From: JBEKHT01 sp050012135
GTDB taxonomy: Bacteria; Chloroflexota; Anaerolineae; Anaerolineales; RBG-16-64-43
Assembly: GCA_050012135.1 (NCBI GenBank)
Contig: JBEKHT010000003.1
Span: 61,660-125,659, forward strand
Direction of reading: 5' to 3'
DNA: 64,000 nucleotides
Positions 7,982 to 16,849 of this stretch are shown in pieces. Every line of letters starts with the position of its first letter. Position 1 is the stretch's first letter. Both the position numbers and the translations under genes were made by a program. The notes under the pieces were generated by a model. It searched no databases and was not told the origin of the DNA. It saw only the letters and a list, made by a program, of their open reading frames with translations.

Positions 7982-9691
7982 ATGACCGACAAACTCGAGC
8001 TCTACCGCCGCGGCACCGGCCCGCTGCCTGCTTGCCAGAAACTTTGGCCGCTGTACGGCGCCGGGCTGGAAAACCTGGGCAAGGACGGCCGGCCCCTCGA
8101 AGTCCCCGCCCCGGCCTACGGTCCCGACGAGCTGCTCATCCGCCATGACGCCTGCGGGCTGTGCTTCTCCGACACCAAGGTGGTTGCCCAGGGCCAGAGC
8201 CACCCGCGCGTCTTCCGCGACATGCAGAAGGAGCCTGTGGTGCTGGGTCATGAGGTCTCGATGACCGTCGTCGGCGTGGGCCGGAACCTGCGCGAGCGTT
8301 ATCAGGTCGGGGACCGGCTGACGCTGGAGACGGACATCGTGATCAAAGGCAGGACCCTAGCTTACGGGTACTGGTTCCAGGGTGGCCTCTCCCAGTACTC
8401 GGTGATCGGACCCGAGATCTACGCCAGCGACCTGGGGAACAACCTGATCAAGGTGCGTCTCGACAAAGGCTACGCCGAGACCGCCCTGACCGAGCCCTGG
8501 GCCTGCGTGGTGGCAGCCTACGCTCTGAAATACCGGACCGGTCTGAAGGACGGCGGCGTGACCTGGATCATCGGCGCGGGCAGGGAAGAGCCGTACACGA
8601 TCAGCGCCGGCTTCGACCGCGCCGCGCATCCCGCCCGGCTACTGCTCACAAACGTCCCTGCCCGGTTCGCCACTTGGCTGAAGGAACGCGCCGCACGGTT
8701 GGGCGTCGAGGTGACCGAGGTGAACGGGATCGAGGCAACACCCATCGAATTCGTTGACGACATCGTACTGCTGGGCGCGAACGCCGAGCTGATCGAGAAG
8801 GCCAGCCCCCATCTGGGGCAGTTCGGCGTGATGGCCATCCTGGCCCAGGCGCCCCTGGAGCGCCCGGTCAACCTGGACGTGGGGCGCATCCACTACCACC
8901 GCTGGGTGTACGTGGGCACGACCAAGAGCGACGTGGCCGCCGCGTATGCTGACCTCCCCGTGCGCTCAAATCTAAAGCCCGGCGGCCGGGCCTGGTTCGT
9001 GGGCGCCGGCGGGCCAATGGGGCGCATGCACGTCCAGCGCGCCATCGAGTTTAACGATCCGCCTGCCGCCATCGTCTGCAGCGACGTGAGCGATATGCGC
9101 CTGAATGAGCTGCGCGAGGCCTTCGCCAACCAGGCCAGAGAGCGCGGCATCCAGTTCGTCTGCCTCAACCCGCTGAACAAGGCCGACTACGATGCCCAAA
9201 TGGCCTCTTTCCAGCAGACCGGTTTCGATAACATCGTCGAACTGGCCCCCGTTCCGGCCGTCATCGCCGAGGCTGGCAGCCACCTGGCGCCCCAGGGAGT
9301 GATGAACATCTTCGCCGGCGTCGCCCGCGGGACGCTGGCGGCTCTGGACTTGAGCGGCGCGTATATGAGCGGCCAACGCATCATTGGTCACTCGGCCTCG
9401 TTGATGAGCGACTTCGAGCTGGTGCTGGCCAAGACCAACTCGGGCGAGCTGTCGCCCAATCGTTCGGTAGCCGCGATCGGGTCGTTGAGCGCCGCCCGCG
9501 ATGGGTTGAAGGCCGTCAAGGAAGCTGCCCTGGCCGGGAAGGTGGTCATCTATCCCAATATCAAGGAACTGCCCCTCACCCCGCTGGCCGAGCTCAAGGA
9601 AAAGCTGCCGACCGTCCACGCCCGGCTCAACGCCCGCGGTGAGTGGACCAACGCAGCCGAAGAGGAGTTCTTGCGGCAGATGCTGCCGTAG
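7982..9691 (+). CDS. Long zinc-type alcohol dehydrogenase, L-sorbose-1-phosphate reductase-like
   Basis: 569-residue member of the medium-chain dehydrogenase family, far longer than the usual 340-400. The N-terminal catalytic domain has CGLCFSDTKVV and VVLGHEVSM, consistent with the catalytic zinc site. Two nucleotide-binding-like regions follow: one with a degenerate glycine motif (IIGAGREEPYT, about residue 195) and one with a good motif (FVGAGGPMGRMH, about residue 340). The insertion of a whole extra Rossmann-like unit explains the length. Comparable long dehydrogenases include sorbose-1-phosphate reductases, which would pair logically with the SrlD-like enzyme two genes downstream. The substrate is inferred. 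The start ATG 7982 has GAGGTAGG upstream. Confidence 0.7.
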   Translation: MTDKLELYRRGTGPLPACQKLWPLYGAGLENLGKDGRPLEVPAPAYGPDELLIRHDACGLCFSDTKVVAQGQSHPRVFRDMQKEPVVLGHEVSMTVVGVGRNLRERYQVGDRLTLETDIVIKGRTLAYGYWFQGGLSQYSVIGPEIYASDLGNNLIKVRLDKGYAETALTEPWACVVAAYALKYRTGLKDGGVTWIIGAGREEPYTISAGFDRAAHPARLLLTNVPARFATWLKERAARLGVEVTEVNGIEATPIEFVDDIVLLGANAELIEKASPHLGQFGVMAILAQAPLERPVNLDVGRIHYHRWVYVGTTKSDVAAAYADLPVRSNLKPGGRAWFVGAGGPMGRMHVQRAIEFNDPPAAIVCSDVSDMRLNELREAFANQARERGIQFVCLNPLNKADYDAQMASFQQTGFDNIVELAPVPAVIAEAGSHLAPQGVMNIFAGVARGTLAALDLSGAYMSGQRIIGHSASLMSDFELVLAKTNSGELSPNRSVAAIGSLSAARDGLKAVKEAALAGKVVIYPNIKELPLTPLAELKEKLPTVHARLNARGEWTNAAEEEFLRQMLP

Positions 9692-9760
9692 AACGGTTTC
9701 CCATCCGATCCCTGTAACAGGGTCAACAAATCAAACCATTTCCAAAGGAGAGAAGCAGAA

Positions 9761-10846
9761 GTGGCCAAGCAAACCGGCAAGAAAGTCCGTGTGGCAATCG
9801 TGGGCGTGGGCAACTGCGCCTCCTCGCTGGTCCAGGGTGTGGAGTTCTACAAGAACGCCAAGAAAGGCGACACCGTCCCTGGCCTGATGCACGTCAACCT
9901 GGGGGGGTATCACATCCACGACATCGAGTTCTCCGCCGCCTTCGATGTGGTGGACACCAAAGTCGGCCTGGACCTGAGCCAGGCCATCTTCGCCTTCCCC
10001 AACAACACCATCAAGTTTTCCGACGTCCCCAAGCTGGGCGTGAAGGTCGAGCGCGGCATGACCCACGACGGGCTGGGCAAATACCTGAGCACGGTCGTCA
10101 AGAAGGCACCTGGCCCCACCGCCGACATCGTCAAGATCCTGAAAGAGACCAAGACCGACGTGGTGGTCAGCTACCTGCCAGTTGGCTCGGAGGAAGCCAC
10201 CAAGTGGTATGTGGAGCAGGTGCTCGAGGCGGGCTGCGGATTTGTCAACTGCATCCCGGTTTTCATCGCCTCGCAGCCCTACTGGCAGCAGCGCTTTGCC
10301 GAGCGCGGCCTGCCGATCATCGGCGACGATATCAAGAGCCAGGTCGGCGCCACGATCACGCACCGTGTCCTGACCACCCTGTTCCGTGAGCGCGGCGTGC
10401 GCCTGGACCACACCTATCAGCTGAACTTCGGCGGTAACATGGACTTCTTCAACATGCTGGAGCGCGAGCGCCTGGAGTCGAAGAAGATCTCCAAGACCCA
10501 GGCGGTCACCTCCATGCTGGGCTTCGAGATGAATCCCAACGACATCCACGTCGGCCCGTCGGACTACGTGCCGTGGCTGACCGACCGCAAGTTCTGCTAC
10601 ATCAAGATGGAAGGCACCACCTTCGGCAATGTGCCCTTGAACCTGGAGTGCAAGCTAGAAGTGTGGGACAGCCCCAACTCGGCGGGGGTGGTCATCGACG
10701 CGGTGCGCTGCGCCAAGCTGGCGCTGGACCGCGGCATCTCCGGGGCGCTGCTGGCCCCCTCCTCGTATTTCATGAAGTCGCCGTCCGAGCAGTACACGGA
10801 CGACATCGCCCGCCAAAAGACAGAGGACTTCATCGCCGGGAAGTAG
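9761..10846 (+). CDS. ino1: Inositol-3-phosphate synthase
   Basis: NAD-dependent isomerase converting D-glucose-6-phosphate into 1D-myo-inositol 3-phosphate. The 361-residue length matches the short prokaryotic (actinobacterial/archaeal) type. Visible motifs are the NAD loop GVGNCASSL (residues 12-20), VVSYLPVGSEEATKWY, the hallmark GDDIKSQVGATITHRVL, QLNFGGNMDFFNM and SPNSAGVVIDAVRCAK. The start is GTG at 9761 with AAGGAG 10 bases upstream. It is 69 bases after the long dehydrogenase and is followed by a strong hairpin. In most bacteria the product feeds phosphatidylinositol, mycothiol or compatible solutes such as di-myo-inositol phosphate; none of those downstream genes is here, so its role in a sugar operon is open. 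Confidence 0.93.
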   Translation: MAKQTGKKVRVAIVGVGNCASSLVQGVEFYKNAKKGDTVPGLMHVNLGGYHIHDIEFSAAFDVVDTKVGLDLSQAIFAFPNNTIKFSDVPKLGVKVERGMTHDGLGKYLSTVVKKAPGPTADIVKILKETKTDVVVSYLPVGSEEATKWYVEQVLEAGCGFVNCIPVFIASQPYWQQRFAERGLPIIGDDIKSQVGATITHRVLTTLFRERGVRLDHTYQLNFGGNMDFFNMLERERLESKKISKTQAVTSMLGFEMNPNDIHVGPSDYVPWLTDRKFCYIKMEGTTFGNVPLNLECKLEVWDSPNSAGVVIDAVRCAKLALDRGISGALLAPSSYFMKSPSEQYTDDIARQKTEDFIAGK

Positions 10847-10869
10847 ATTCGGCTCGGGTACTATTCATT

Positions 10870-10915
10870 CCTCACCCCTGCCCCTTTGCCATCCGGAGAG
10901 GGGCAAGGGGTGAGG
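10870..10915. repeat. Strong hairpin between ino1 and the SrlD-like gene
   Basis: CCTCACCCCTGCCCCT (10870-10885) pairs with AGGGGCAAGGGGTGAGG (10899-10915) apart from one bulged A, with a 13-base loop. No T run follows, so it may be an intercistronic stabiliser or attenuator rather than a full terminator. C/G-rich palindromes of this kind are common dispersed repeats in bacteria. Confidence 0.6.
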
Positions 10916-10937
10916 CAGAGTTCTGGATGGGACTCGT

Positions 10938-11741
10938 ATGCTGGACAAAATCTTGCAAGACCGCATCGCCCTGGTGACCGGCGGGGCGCAGGGATTGGGG
11001 CAGGCCATCTGCGAGCGCCTGGCAGCCGAAGGCTGCCACGTCGTCGTCGCCGACCTGAACGAACCGAAAGCGGCCCAGACCGCCGAGGACATCCGTGCCA
11101 GCACCGGCCGAGGCGCCCTCGCCATCAAGGTGGACGTGACCGACGAAGCCCAGGTCGAGGCGATGGTCGCTCGCACCGTGCGGGAGTTCGGCCGCCTCGA
11201 TATCCTGGTGTCCAACGCCGGCATTCTCGTCGCCGAGGAGATCACCGATTTCCCGGCGGAGAAGTGGCGCGCCGTGATCAACGTCAACCTGTTTGGCTAC
11301 TTCCTATGCGCCAAGCACGCCGCCCGGGTCATGAAGGCGCAGAAGAGCGGTGTGATCCTGGAGATCAACTCCAAGTCTGGCAAGAAGGGCAGCTTTAAGA
11401 ACTCGGCCTACGCGGCTTCCAAGTTCGGCGGTATCGGCCTGACCCAGAGCATCGCCCTCGAACTGGCCGAGTACGGCGTGCGTGTCAATGCCATCTGCCC
11501 CGGCAACCTGCTTGACTCGCCGCTGTGGACCGAAGGCCCGAATGCCCTGTTCAAGCAGTATGCCCGCAACCGGGGGATCAGCGAGGAGCAGGTCCGCCAG
11601 ACCTACATTGACCAGGTGCCGATGAAACGCGGCTGCACCTACTCCGACGTCTGCAACGTGGTGGTCTTCCTGGCCTCCGACCAGTCCAGCTACATGACCG
11701 GTCAGGCGATCAACGTCACCGGCGGGCAGGAGATGCGGTGA
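10938..11741 (+). CDS. srlD: SDR dehydrogenase, sorbitol-6-phosphate 2-dehydrogenase (SrlD)-like
   Basis: 267-residue short-chain dehydrogenase expected to interconvert D-glucitol-6-phosphate and fructose-6-phosphate with NAD(H). It has the cofactor motif TGGAQGLG, the NAG motif (VSNAGI), and a catalytic region INSKSGKKGSFKNSAYAASK with Ser, Tyr and Lys. Beyond the generic SDR core it shares SrlD-specific stretches: KFGGIGLTQSIALELAEYG, GNLLDSPL, YIDQVPMKRGCTYSDV and SYMTGQAINVTGG. It follows ino1 across a hairpin. With the sorbose-1-phosphate-reductase-like enzyme upstream it suggests hexitol-phosphate handling. A role as lactaldehyde dehydrogenase for the RhaD product is a weaker alternative. 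Confidence 0.8.
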   Translation: MLDKILQDRIALVTGGAQGLGQAICERLAAEGCHVVVADLNEPKAAQTAEDIRASTGRGALAIKVDVTDEAQVEAMVARTVREFGRLDILVSNAGILVAEEITDFPAEKWRAVINVNLFGYFLCAKHAARVMKAQKSGVILEINSKSGKKGSFKNSAYAASKFGGIGLTQSIALELAEYGVRVNAICPGNLLDSPLWTEGPNALFKQYARNRGISEEQVRQTYIDQVPMKRGCTYSDVCNVVVFLASDQSSYMTGQAINVTGGQEMR

Positions 11742-11767
11742 GCGGCCTGCCCACCCCAAGACGCTAG

Positions 11768-12551
11768 TTCGCCGGCTACATCTTCAACCTGGACAGGACG
11801 GTCTTACCTGGGGGAAGCCCCGCCCCCATTGGCGGGCGAATCCCTGATGGCCCTGCGGAGGCACGGCTCCCGCACGATTTTCATTTCCAACAACCCGACC
11901 CACTCGCGCCGCGACCTTGCCGACAAGCTGACCCGCCTGGGCGTGCCGACTCCGGTCGAGGACATCCTGGCCTCCTCGCAGGTGCTGGTGGACTTCCTGC
12001 AGAGCCGCATGCCGGGCGCCCGCTTATTCGTCATCGGGGAGGAACCCCTGTGCGACGAGCTGCGCCGTGCCGGGTTCGAGCTGGCCGAGGATGCGCAGCA
12101 TGTCGAGGCGGTGATCGCCAGCTTCGACCGCACCTTGGTTTACCGCAAGCTGCAGATCGCCTTCGATGCCATCCGGGCCGGGGCGCACTTCTTCGCCACC
12201 AACCCTGACCGTTACTGCCCCGTCCCCGGCGGCGGTGAGCCCGACTGCGCCGCCATCATTGCCGCCATCGAGGCTTGTACCAATACGCGGGTCGAAGCCG
12301 TGGTCGCCAAGCCGTCCCACCACATGAGCGAAGCTGCGCTGAACCTGATGAACCTCCCGGCCGCCGACTGCCTGATGACCGGCGACCGGTTGGAGACCGA
12401 CGCGCAAATGGGCCAGCGGGCGGGTATGTCCACCGCGCTGATGCTGACCGGCGCAACCCTTCAATCGGCCCTGGCAGCCTCGTCCATCCAGCCAACGTAC
12501 GTCTTGCACCAGCTGGGCGACCTGCTGCCCCAACCTCACCATTCCTGCTGA
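11768..12551 (+). pseudogene. Decayed HAD-IIA (NagD-like) phosphatase
   Basis: The body from 11829 reads well as a NagD-type HAD phosphatase: the motif II region TIFISNNPTHSRRDLADKL, a cap domain with VEAVIASFDRTLVYRKLQIAF, and motif III/IV PAADCLMTGDRLETDAQMGQ. The N-terminus is wrong. The nucleophile motif, normally DLDGT, lies in another frame at 11768-11800 as GYIFNLDRTVLPGG, so it is cut off by a frameshift, its first Asp is Asn, and the frame has no start codon after a TAG at 11765. A shortened 240-residue protein from 11829 would lack the catalytic Asp. It probably once dephosphorylated a sugar or polyol phosphate of this operon. Confidence 0.75.
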
Positions 12552-12785
12552 GATTAGCCGCCATGCCTGACCAGACCTTGCCGCCCTGCCGGATGACCTC
12601 CGATCCCGGCTCATTTGCGCAATGCCATCCTCGAGCGCAAGACGCAAATCATCCGCCAGGTCATCGCCGACGATGCCTGCCTCCAAGTGGCCTGCACCCA
12701 AGGACTGATCCAACGATGATGTTTGGATCAGGATAAGAAGACAGATCAAAATGCCAAGGAACAGCTTGTCCAGCAGGCAGCCGTT

Positions 12786-13290
12786 CAGACAACGCACGCG
12801 TGTTCGTGGACTGGCTCGGACCCGCCGGATTCGGCGTGCTTCAACCCGATCGCAACAGCGGGGAGGTTGGGATAGTCCACCATCCCGTCCTCGAAGGCGA
12901 GAGGGGCTTGGGCCAGGCAGTATTCTTCACCCTGAATAGAGGCGACGGTGATCGTCCCCGGGCAAACAAGGGACGGCGCAATTTGCCCAGCACAATTTTG
13001 CGCGCGATCAGTGCGCCCAAGGCGCTTGGAGAGCCAAGCATCTTGTAGAACGACAAGGGGACGGAATCCGGTTTGACTGCCCACGGGTCGAGCTGGTCAA
13101 TAGGGACGCAGGCGGCCGCGTGCAGCAGCACGTCCCAGCCTGTGACATGGGCTCTTTCGATCCACCCCAGCGGATGCTGGGCGGACGAAAAGTCAGACTG
13201 AGCCGGATGGGCTAACAGGTTGATCTTGCCGCCGGTTGCGAGGTCGCGAGTGTGAACGTTGAGAGGATGATCCCCCAGAGCCAAACCCCA
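12786..13290 (-). pseudogene. Fragment of class V aminotransferase (cysteine desulfurase-like)
   Basis: Reading leftwards, one frame gives GGKINLLAHPAQSDFSSAQ, HPLGWIERAHVTGWDVLLHA, and VPLSFYKMLGSPSALGALIA with the PLP-lysine FYK motif. After a frameshift near 12960 a second frame gives PGTITVASIQGEEYCLAQ and AFEDGMVDYPNLPAVAIGLK. This is the middle of a class V PLP enzyme of the molybdenum-cofactor-sulfurase/cysteine-desulfurase group. Both ends are missing, so it is a dead fragment. Confidence 0.75.
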
Positions 13291-13425
13291 TGGAAGAGGG
13301 AGCCTGGCAGAACTGCGAAGTCGCGCACAACCGCTTCCGAGCTCGCCCGCAGGCTGGTACCTGGTACGACCTTCTCTTCCACCGGTCAGCCGCCTGGATT
13401 GGCGTGGACCTTGACGACCGGCATA

Positions 13426-14697
13426 TCAATCCCTGCCCGCCAGTTCGCGCTTCTCGTAACCCTTGATCTCGGCCATAAAGTCCATCCCCAGGGGAACGCC
13501 CTTGCGGGCGCAATGGGCATCCCAGACGGCGCTGAACGGCATGGATTTCAATTCTTCCTGCAAGGCTAGGCGGCTGGAGAAATCTCCTTCTCTCTCATAC
13601 TCCTGGAGGCTCTCAACTGGTTCGAGCAGCGCCAGGAGCAACGCCCGCAGGGTACTGCGCGCCCCAATCGTCCAGGCTGCGATACGGTTGAGACTGGCAT
13701 CAAAATAATCCAGGCCGATGTGAATGCGTTCCAACGCCTGGCTGCGGACGGCTTCGCGGGCGATGGCTTGCAGGTCATCGGTGAAGGTCACTACATGGTC
13801 GCTGTCCCAGCGGACTCCCCGGCTGACATGCAGCAGAAGCCCCTCCAGGTAGAGCATCAGGGAGGGGATCTTATCGGCAATGCTCTCGGTAGGGTGGAAA
13901 TGTCCGCTGTCGAGGGTCAACAGGATCTTCCGGCTGACGGCATAGGCCAGGTAGAACTCCATCGAACCGGTCGCGTAACTCTCCAAGCCCAGGCCGAAGA
14001 GTTTGGGTTCGACCGCGTCCAGGTTGAGGCGCGGGTCGATCTTTTCGGCCAGGATAGCATCGAGGGATTCGAGCAGCAACCGACGTGGCGTCCGGCGGTC
14101 GGCAGGGGTGTCCTTAAAGCCATCCGGGATCCAGATGTTCGTCACGGCCGGAGTGCCAAGCTGCTGCCCAAAAAAGGCACCAATCCTGCGGCAGGCAATG
14201 CAATGTTCCACCCAGAAACGGCGGATGGCCGGATCCCGGTGGGAAAGGGTGAAACCGTCCGCCGCAAAGGGATGGGAGAAGCAGGTCGGGTTGAAATCCA
14301 AGCCGTGGTCTTTCGCCTTTGCCCAGTCCACCCAAGCCGAGAAGTGAGCCGGCTCGATCTGGTTCCGTTCGACCTTTTTGTCCGTCTCCAGATATATGGC
14401 ATGCAGGTTCAGGCGGTGTCTACCGGGCAGCAGCCGGTAGGCCAGGTCCAGGTCGCGGCGCAGTTCGTCGGCGTTGCGAGCCTTGCCCGGGTAGTTGCCG
14501 GTGACGGCGATTCCGCCGGTCAGTTCACTGGCACGGTTTTCGAAACCGCCCACGTCATCCCCCTGCCAGCAGTGCAGGCTGATGGGGATCGACTCAAGCC
14601 TGGCCAGGGCGGCATCCGTATCCACGCCCAGGGCGGCATAGCGTTCTTGGGCTATCGCATAGGCAGATTCAATTCGGGACTCTGATGTTTGGTTCAT
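13426..14697 (-). CDS. rhaA: L-rhamnose isomerase
   Basis: Metal-dependent cytosolic isomerase converting L-rhamnose to L-rhamnulose, the first committed step of rhamnose catabolism. The 423-residue protein is collinear with E. coli RhaA (419): ISLHCWQGDDVGGFE, TGNYPGKARNADELR, LNLHAIYLETD, GLDFNPTCFSHP, the metal-site TNIWIPDGFKD, LTLDSGHFHPTES, RWDSDHVVTF and HIGLDYFDASLNRIAAW. Start ATG 14697 has AAAGGA eight bases upstream. It is transcribed alone on the minus strand, facing away from the rhamnose importer operon. A truncated second copy lies at 38.7-39.1 kb. Confidence 0.95.
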   Translation of the reverse strand: MNQTSESRIESAYAIAQERYAALGVDTDAALARLESIPISLHCWQGDDVGGFENRASELTGGIAVTGNYPGKARNADELRRDLDLAYRLLPGRHRLNLHAIYLETDKKVERNQIEPAHFSAWVDWAKAKDHGLDFNPTCFSHPFAADGFTLSHRDPAIRRFWVEHCIACRRIGAFFGQQLGTPAVTNIWIPDGFKDTPADRRTPRRLLLESLDAILAEKIDPRLNLDAVEPKLFGLGLESYATGSMEFYLAYAVSRKILLTLDSGHFHPTESIADKIPSLMLYLEGLLLHVSRGVRWDSDHVVTFTDDLQAIAREAVRSQALERIHIGLDYFDASLNRIAAWTIGARSTLRALLLALLEPVESLQEYEREGDFSSRLALQEELKSMPFSAVWDAHCARKGVPLGMDFMAEIKGYEKRELAGRD

Positions 14698-14718
14698 GAA
14701 AGATATCCTTTAGAGAAT

Positions 14719-14746
14719 ATCCTATTTGACACTAACTACTTTACAA
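14719..14746 (-). promoter_or_regulatory. Candidate rhaA promoter
   Basis: On the minus strand, TTGTAA (14746-14741), 16-base spacer, TAGGAT (14724-14719). The -10 matches that of the DeoR promoter at 2795. The transcript would start about a dozen bases before the ATG at 14697, a short leader that still contains the ribosome binding site. Confidence 0.4.
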
Positions 14747-14887
14747 ATCACCCGGATCTCGTCAATGGTTACCCCCTCGCCGCAGGCAAGGTGTATTTCT
14801 GCCACGCCGATCGTCATGACCAGCCCTCACTGATTGTACTGGTTGTCATCTTAGACCTGGTGCTCCAGCCCGCTGTGCAGCAAGCAA

Positions 14888-15175
14888 CTAGGCCTGTGGT
14901 ACAGGGGAACGATAGCCAAAGGCACTATTTGGCCTGACGTGCTCGTCCACCTCTCTCCAACATGCGATCAGAGTTTTCGCTTCTTCCAGGACAAAAAGAT
15001 CTCGCGATCAAGCAGTACGTCACGCATTTTGCTGTTGAATGGCTCGATGTCGCCGTTCTCTCAGGGACTGCCCGGTTGCCCGGTTCGATGAACCGGGTTT
15101 CACACCCAATCCGTTGAGCCACTGACGCAACAGATTGGCACTGAACTCGGGATCGCTATCAGAACGGAGGCGGCC
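14888..15175 (-). pseudogene. 3' end of an IS3-type transposase (orfB), frameshifted
   Basis: Leftward reading shows LRSDSDPEFSANLLRQWLNG (usual RSDNGPEF with the second Asp context altered), then in shifted frames TRFIEPGNRAVPE, SKMRDVLLDREIFL and VLEEAKTLIACWREVDEHV followed by RPNSAFGYRSPVPQA and TAG at 14888. This is the C-terminal third of an IS3-family integrase core with several frame breaks. No intact ends are seen. Confidence 0.8.
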
Positions 15176-15956
15176 TTCAGACAGTCTGCCGTCGTCTGCA
15201 CCCAGAGGCAAGCCTCTTTTTCTCTGCGCATCGCCATAATAACCCCGAACGAGAACAAAGATGCTCATATGGGTGCCAATACCAGCGAGAAGTCGGAACC
15301 AAGGGCGGCCCGAGTACCCAAGAGCCCCGGACGAAAAAGATGACTGGCCACACCTACTTTGCACCAGCGCAATCTGATCAAGAAAGCATTGCAATGGCAG
15401 AGGTTGGGGCGCTCCCGGACGATCGCTCGGTGGTCCGCTTGCAGGGCCGCAAGCCATCGAAGTGGCGGAGGACTGGGAACTCGAGCGTCGCTACTTTCCT
15501 GGCCCCGAGCGCGGCAGGATGGGCATCCAGGAGTCGATGCGAGGGCGGACGCATCCTGAGCAAGTGCTAGTCGCGGAGCCCATGTCCCTGCGCCTGGCTC
15601 CTATCCGAGGATGCCCGTCTCAAGAACATTTTGCTCATGTTGAGGCACTGGCCCGAATTACACCGATGACAGTGACGCAAACAACCGAAATGCCACGGTA
15701 CCCGATCTGGTCGGCTGTGCCGGATCCTATGCCAAACGCGTTCAGGAGGAGAGATCTCAGGCGCGAATAATAGTTCATATTATGGGCAGGAATTGTCTTG
15801 ACGGGTGGCAATCATGCCGCGAAGGCCATGAGTCCCGCGGATGCCAACCCCTCCCATCCCTTGACCGGATCGCGCGCCCGGGTATGTGCCCGGTTATGGC
15901 TGGATCTCGGGGTGGATGATGTTTCCGATACTTCTTTTTGTCGAACCGATTAGCGG
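15176..15956. other. Intergenic stretch, no gene recognised
   Basis: About 780 bases between the IS3 remnant and the DeoR promoter. Short frames on both strands do not resemble any family I know. Likely a scar of transposition between rhaA and the rhamnose regulator. Confidence 0.35.
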
Positions 15957-15985
15957 TTGACAAGAATCAATAAGAGGCGTAGCCT
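15957..15985 (+). promoter_or_regulatory. Candidate promoter of the rhamnose importer operon
   Basis: TTGACA (15957-15962), 17 bases, TAGCCT (15980-15985), a strong -35 with a weak -10. Just downstream GTTGTAGTTTCCACAAC (15990-16006) is a small inverted repeat that could be an operator for the DeoR protein encoded next. Confidence 0.4.
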
Positions 15986-16033
15986 GATTGTTGTAGTTTC
16001 CACAACCAAAACATCACCAAACCACAATCGGCG

Positions 16034-16849
16034 TTGGCGTTGAAAACATACGAGCGTCGCCAGTCTCTCTTGGAAATTCTGGGCTCGCAACCAGGTTTGC
16101 GCGTGCCAGAATTGAGCCTCACCCTGAGGGTTTCCCAGGGGACCGTTCGCAATGATCTAGATGCACTCGAGGCGGAAGGACGGTTGATTCGGGTGCATGG
16201 CGGGGCAGTTCTTAATGAGCAGATCCAGTTCCGAAGCAGAGATTTTTCAAGCCGTTTTCAACAAAATGTCGCCGCCAAGAGGGCGATTGGCCGAAGAGCC
16301 GCAGAATTGGTTAATGACGGGGATTCTATCCTTTTGGATGCCAGCAGCACAGTCTATTACTTCGCCCAGGCGATCCAGGACCGGAGACGGTTGCGGGTAA
16401 TTACGAATGGGATCGATGTCGCCCGCTTGCTTGCTCAAGACCCAACGAATTCTGTCATCCTGTTGGGGGGCGTCTTGATCCCGGAAGGATCCTCAGTTAC
16501 GGGACTGCTGAGTGAGCAGATCATTGAGGAATTACACATCCAGAAAGCCTTCGTCTCTTGCAGTGGTCTAAGTATTCCGCGCGGCTTGACCGAAGTTCAT
16601 TTGGATGAGGCACAGCTCAAACGCAAAGCGATCGAATCGGCGCATCAGGTCATCGCCCTGGTTGACTCGACCAAGATCGGGAATGAGGACCTGACCTCGT
16701 TTGCACGATTGGAACAGATCAAGCAACTATTCACCGACGCCGGTTTGGGCCAGGATTGGATCTCCCGTCTCCGTACCGCGGGTGTGCAGCTAACCTTATG
16801 CGAAGACATGGTACTTTCTACGAAATTGCTTGAGAGCCCATTGAGATGA
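16034..16849 (+). CDS. DeoR-family regulator 2 (rhamnose locus)
   Basis: Paralogue of the DeoR at 2.8 kb, about 270 residues. Winged-helix segment YERRQSLLEILGSQPGLRVPE then VSQGTVRNDLDALEAEG; sensor domain SILLDASSTVYYFAQ, VITNGIDVARLLA and DSTKIGNEDLTSF. No ATG or GTG is available near the conserved N-terminus. TTG at 16034 or, aligning better with the paralogue, TTG at 16040 is the likely start, and no clear ribosome binding site is visible, so expression may be low. Its last codons overlap the importer ATPase start (ATGA), making it the first gene of the rhamnose uptake operon and its probable autoregulated repressor, with rhamnulose-1-phosphate or a related metabolite as the expected effector (inference). 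Confidence 0.88.
   Translation: MALKTYERRQSLLEILGSQPGLRVPELSLTLRVSQGTVRNDLDALEAEGRLIRVHGGAVLNEQIQFRSRDFSSRFQQNVAAKRAIGRRAAELVNDGDSILLDASSTVYYFAQAIQDRRRLRVITNGIDVARLLAQDPTNSVILLGGVLIPEGSSVTGLLSEQIIEELHIQKAFVSCSGLSIPRGLTEVHLDEAQLKRKAIESAHQVIALVDSTKIGNEDLTSFARLEQIKQLFTDAGLGQDWISRLRTAGVQLTLCEDMVLSTKLLESPLR

Noticed and set aside
6512..8251. 579-codon minus-strand frame
   Set aside because: Runs opposite the PHP and dehydrogenase genes across their boundary; composition typical of antisense frames in GC-rich DNA.
12024..12797. 257-codon minus-strand frame
   Set aside because: Opposite the HAD-like gene body, which has recognisable motifs; the upstream hydrophobic start is not supported by a family match.
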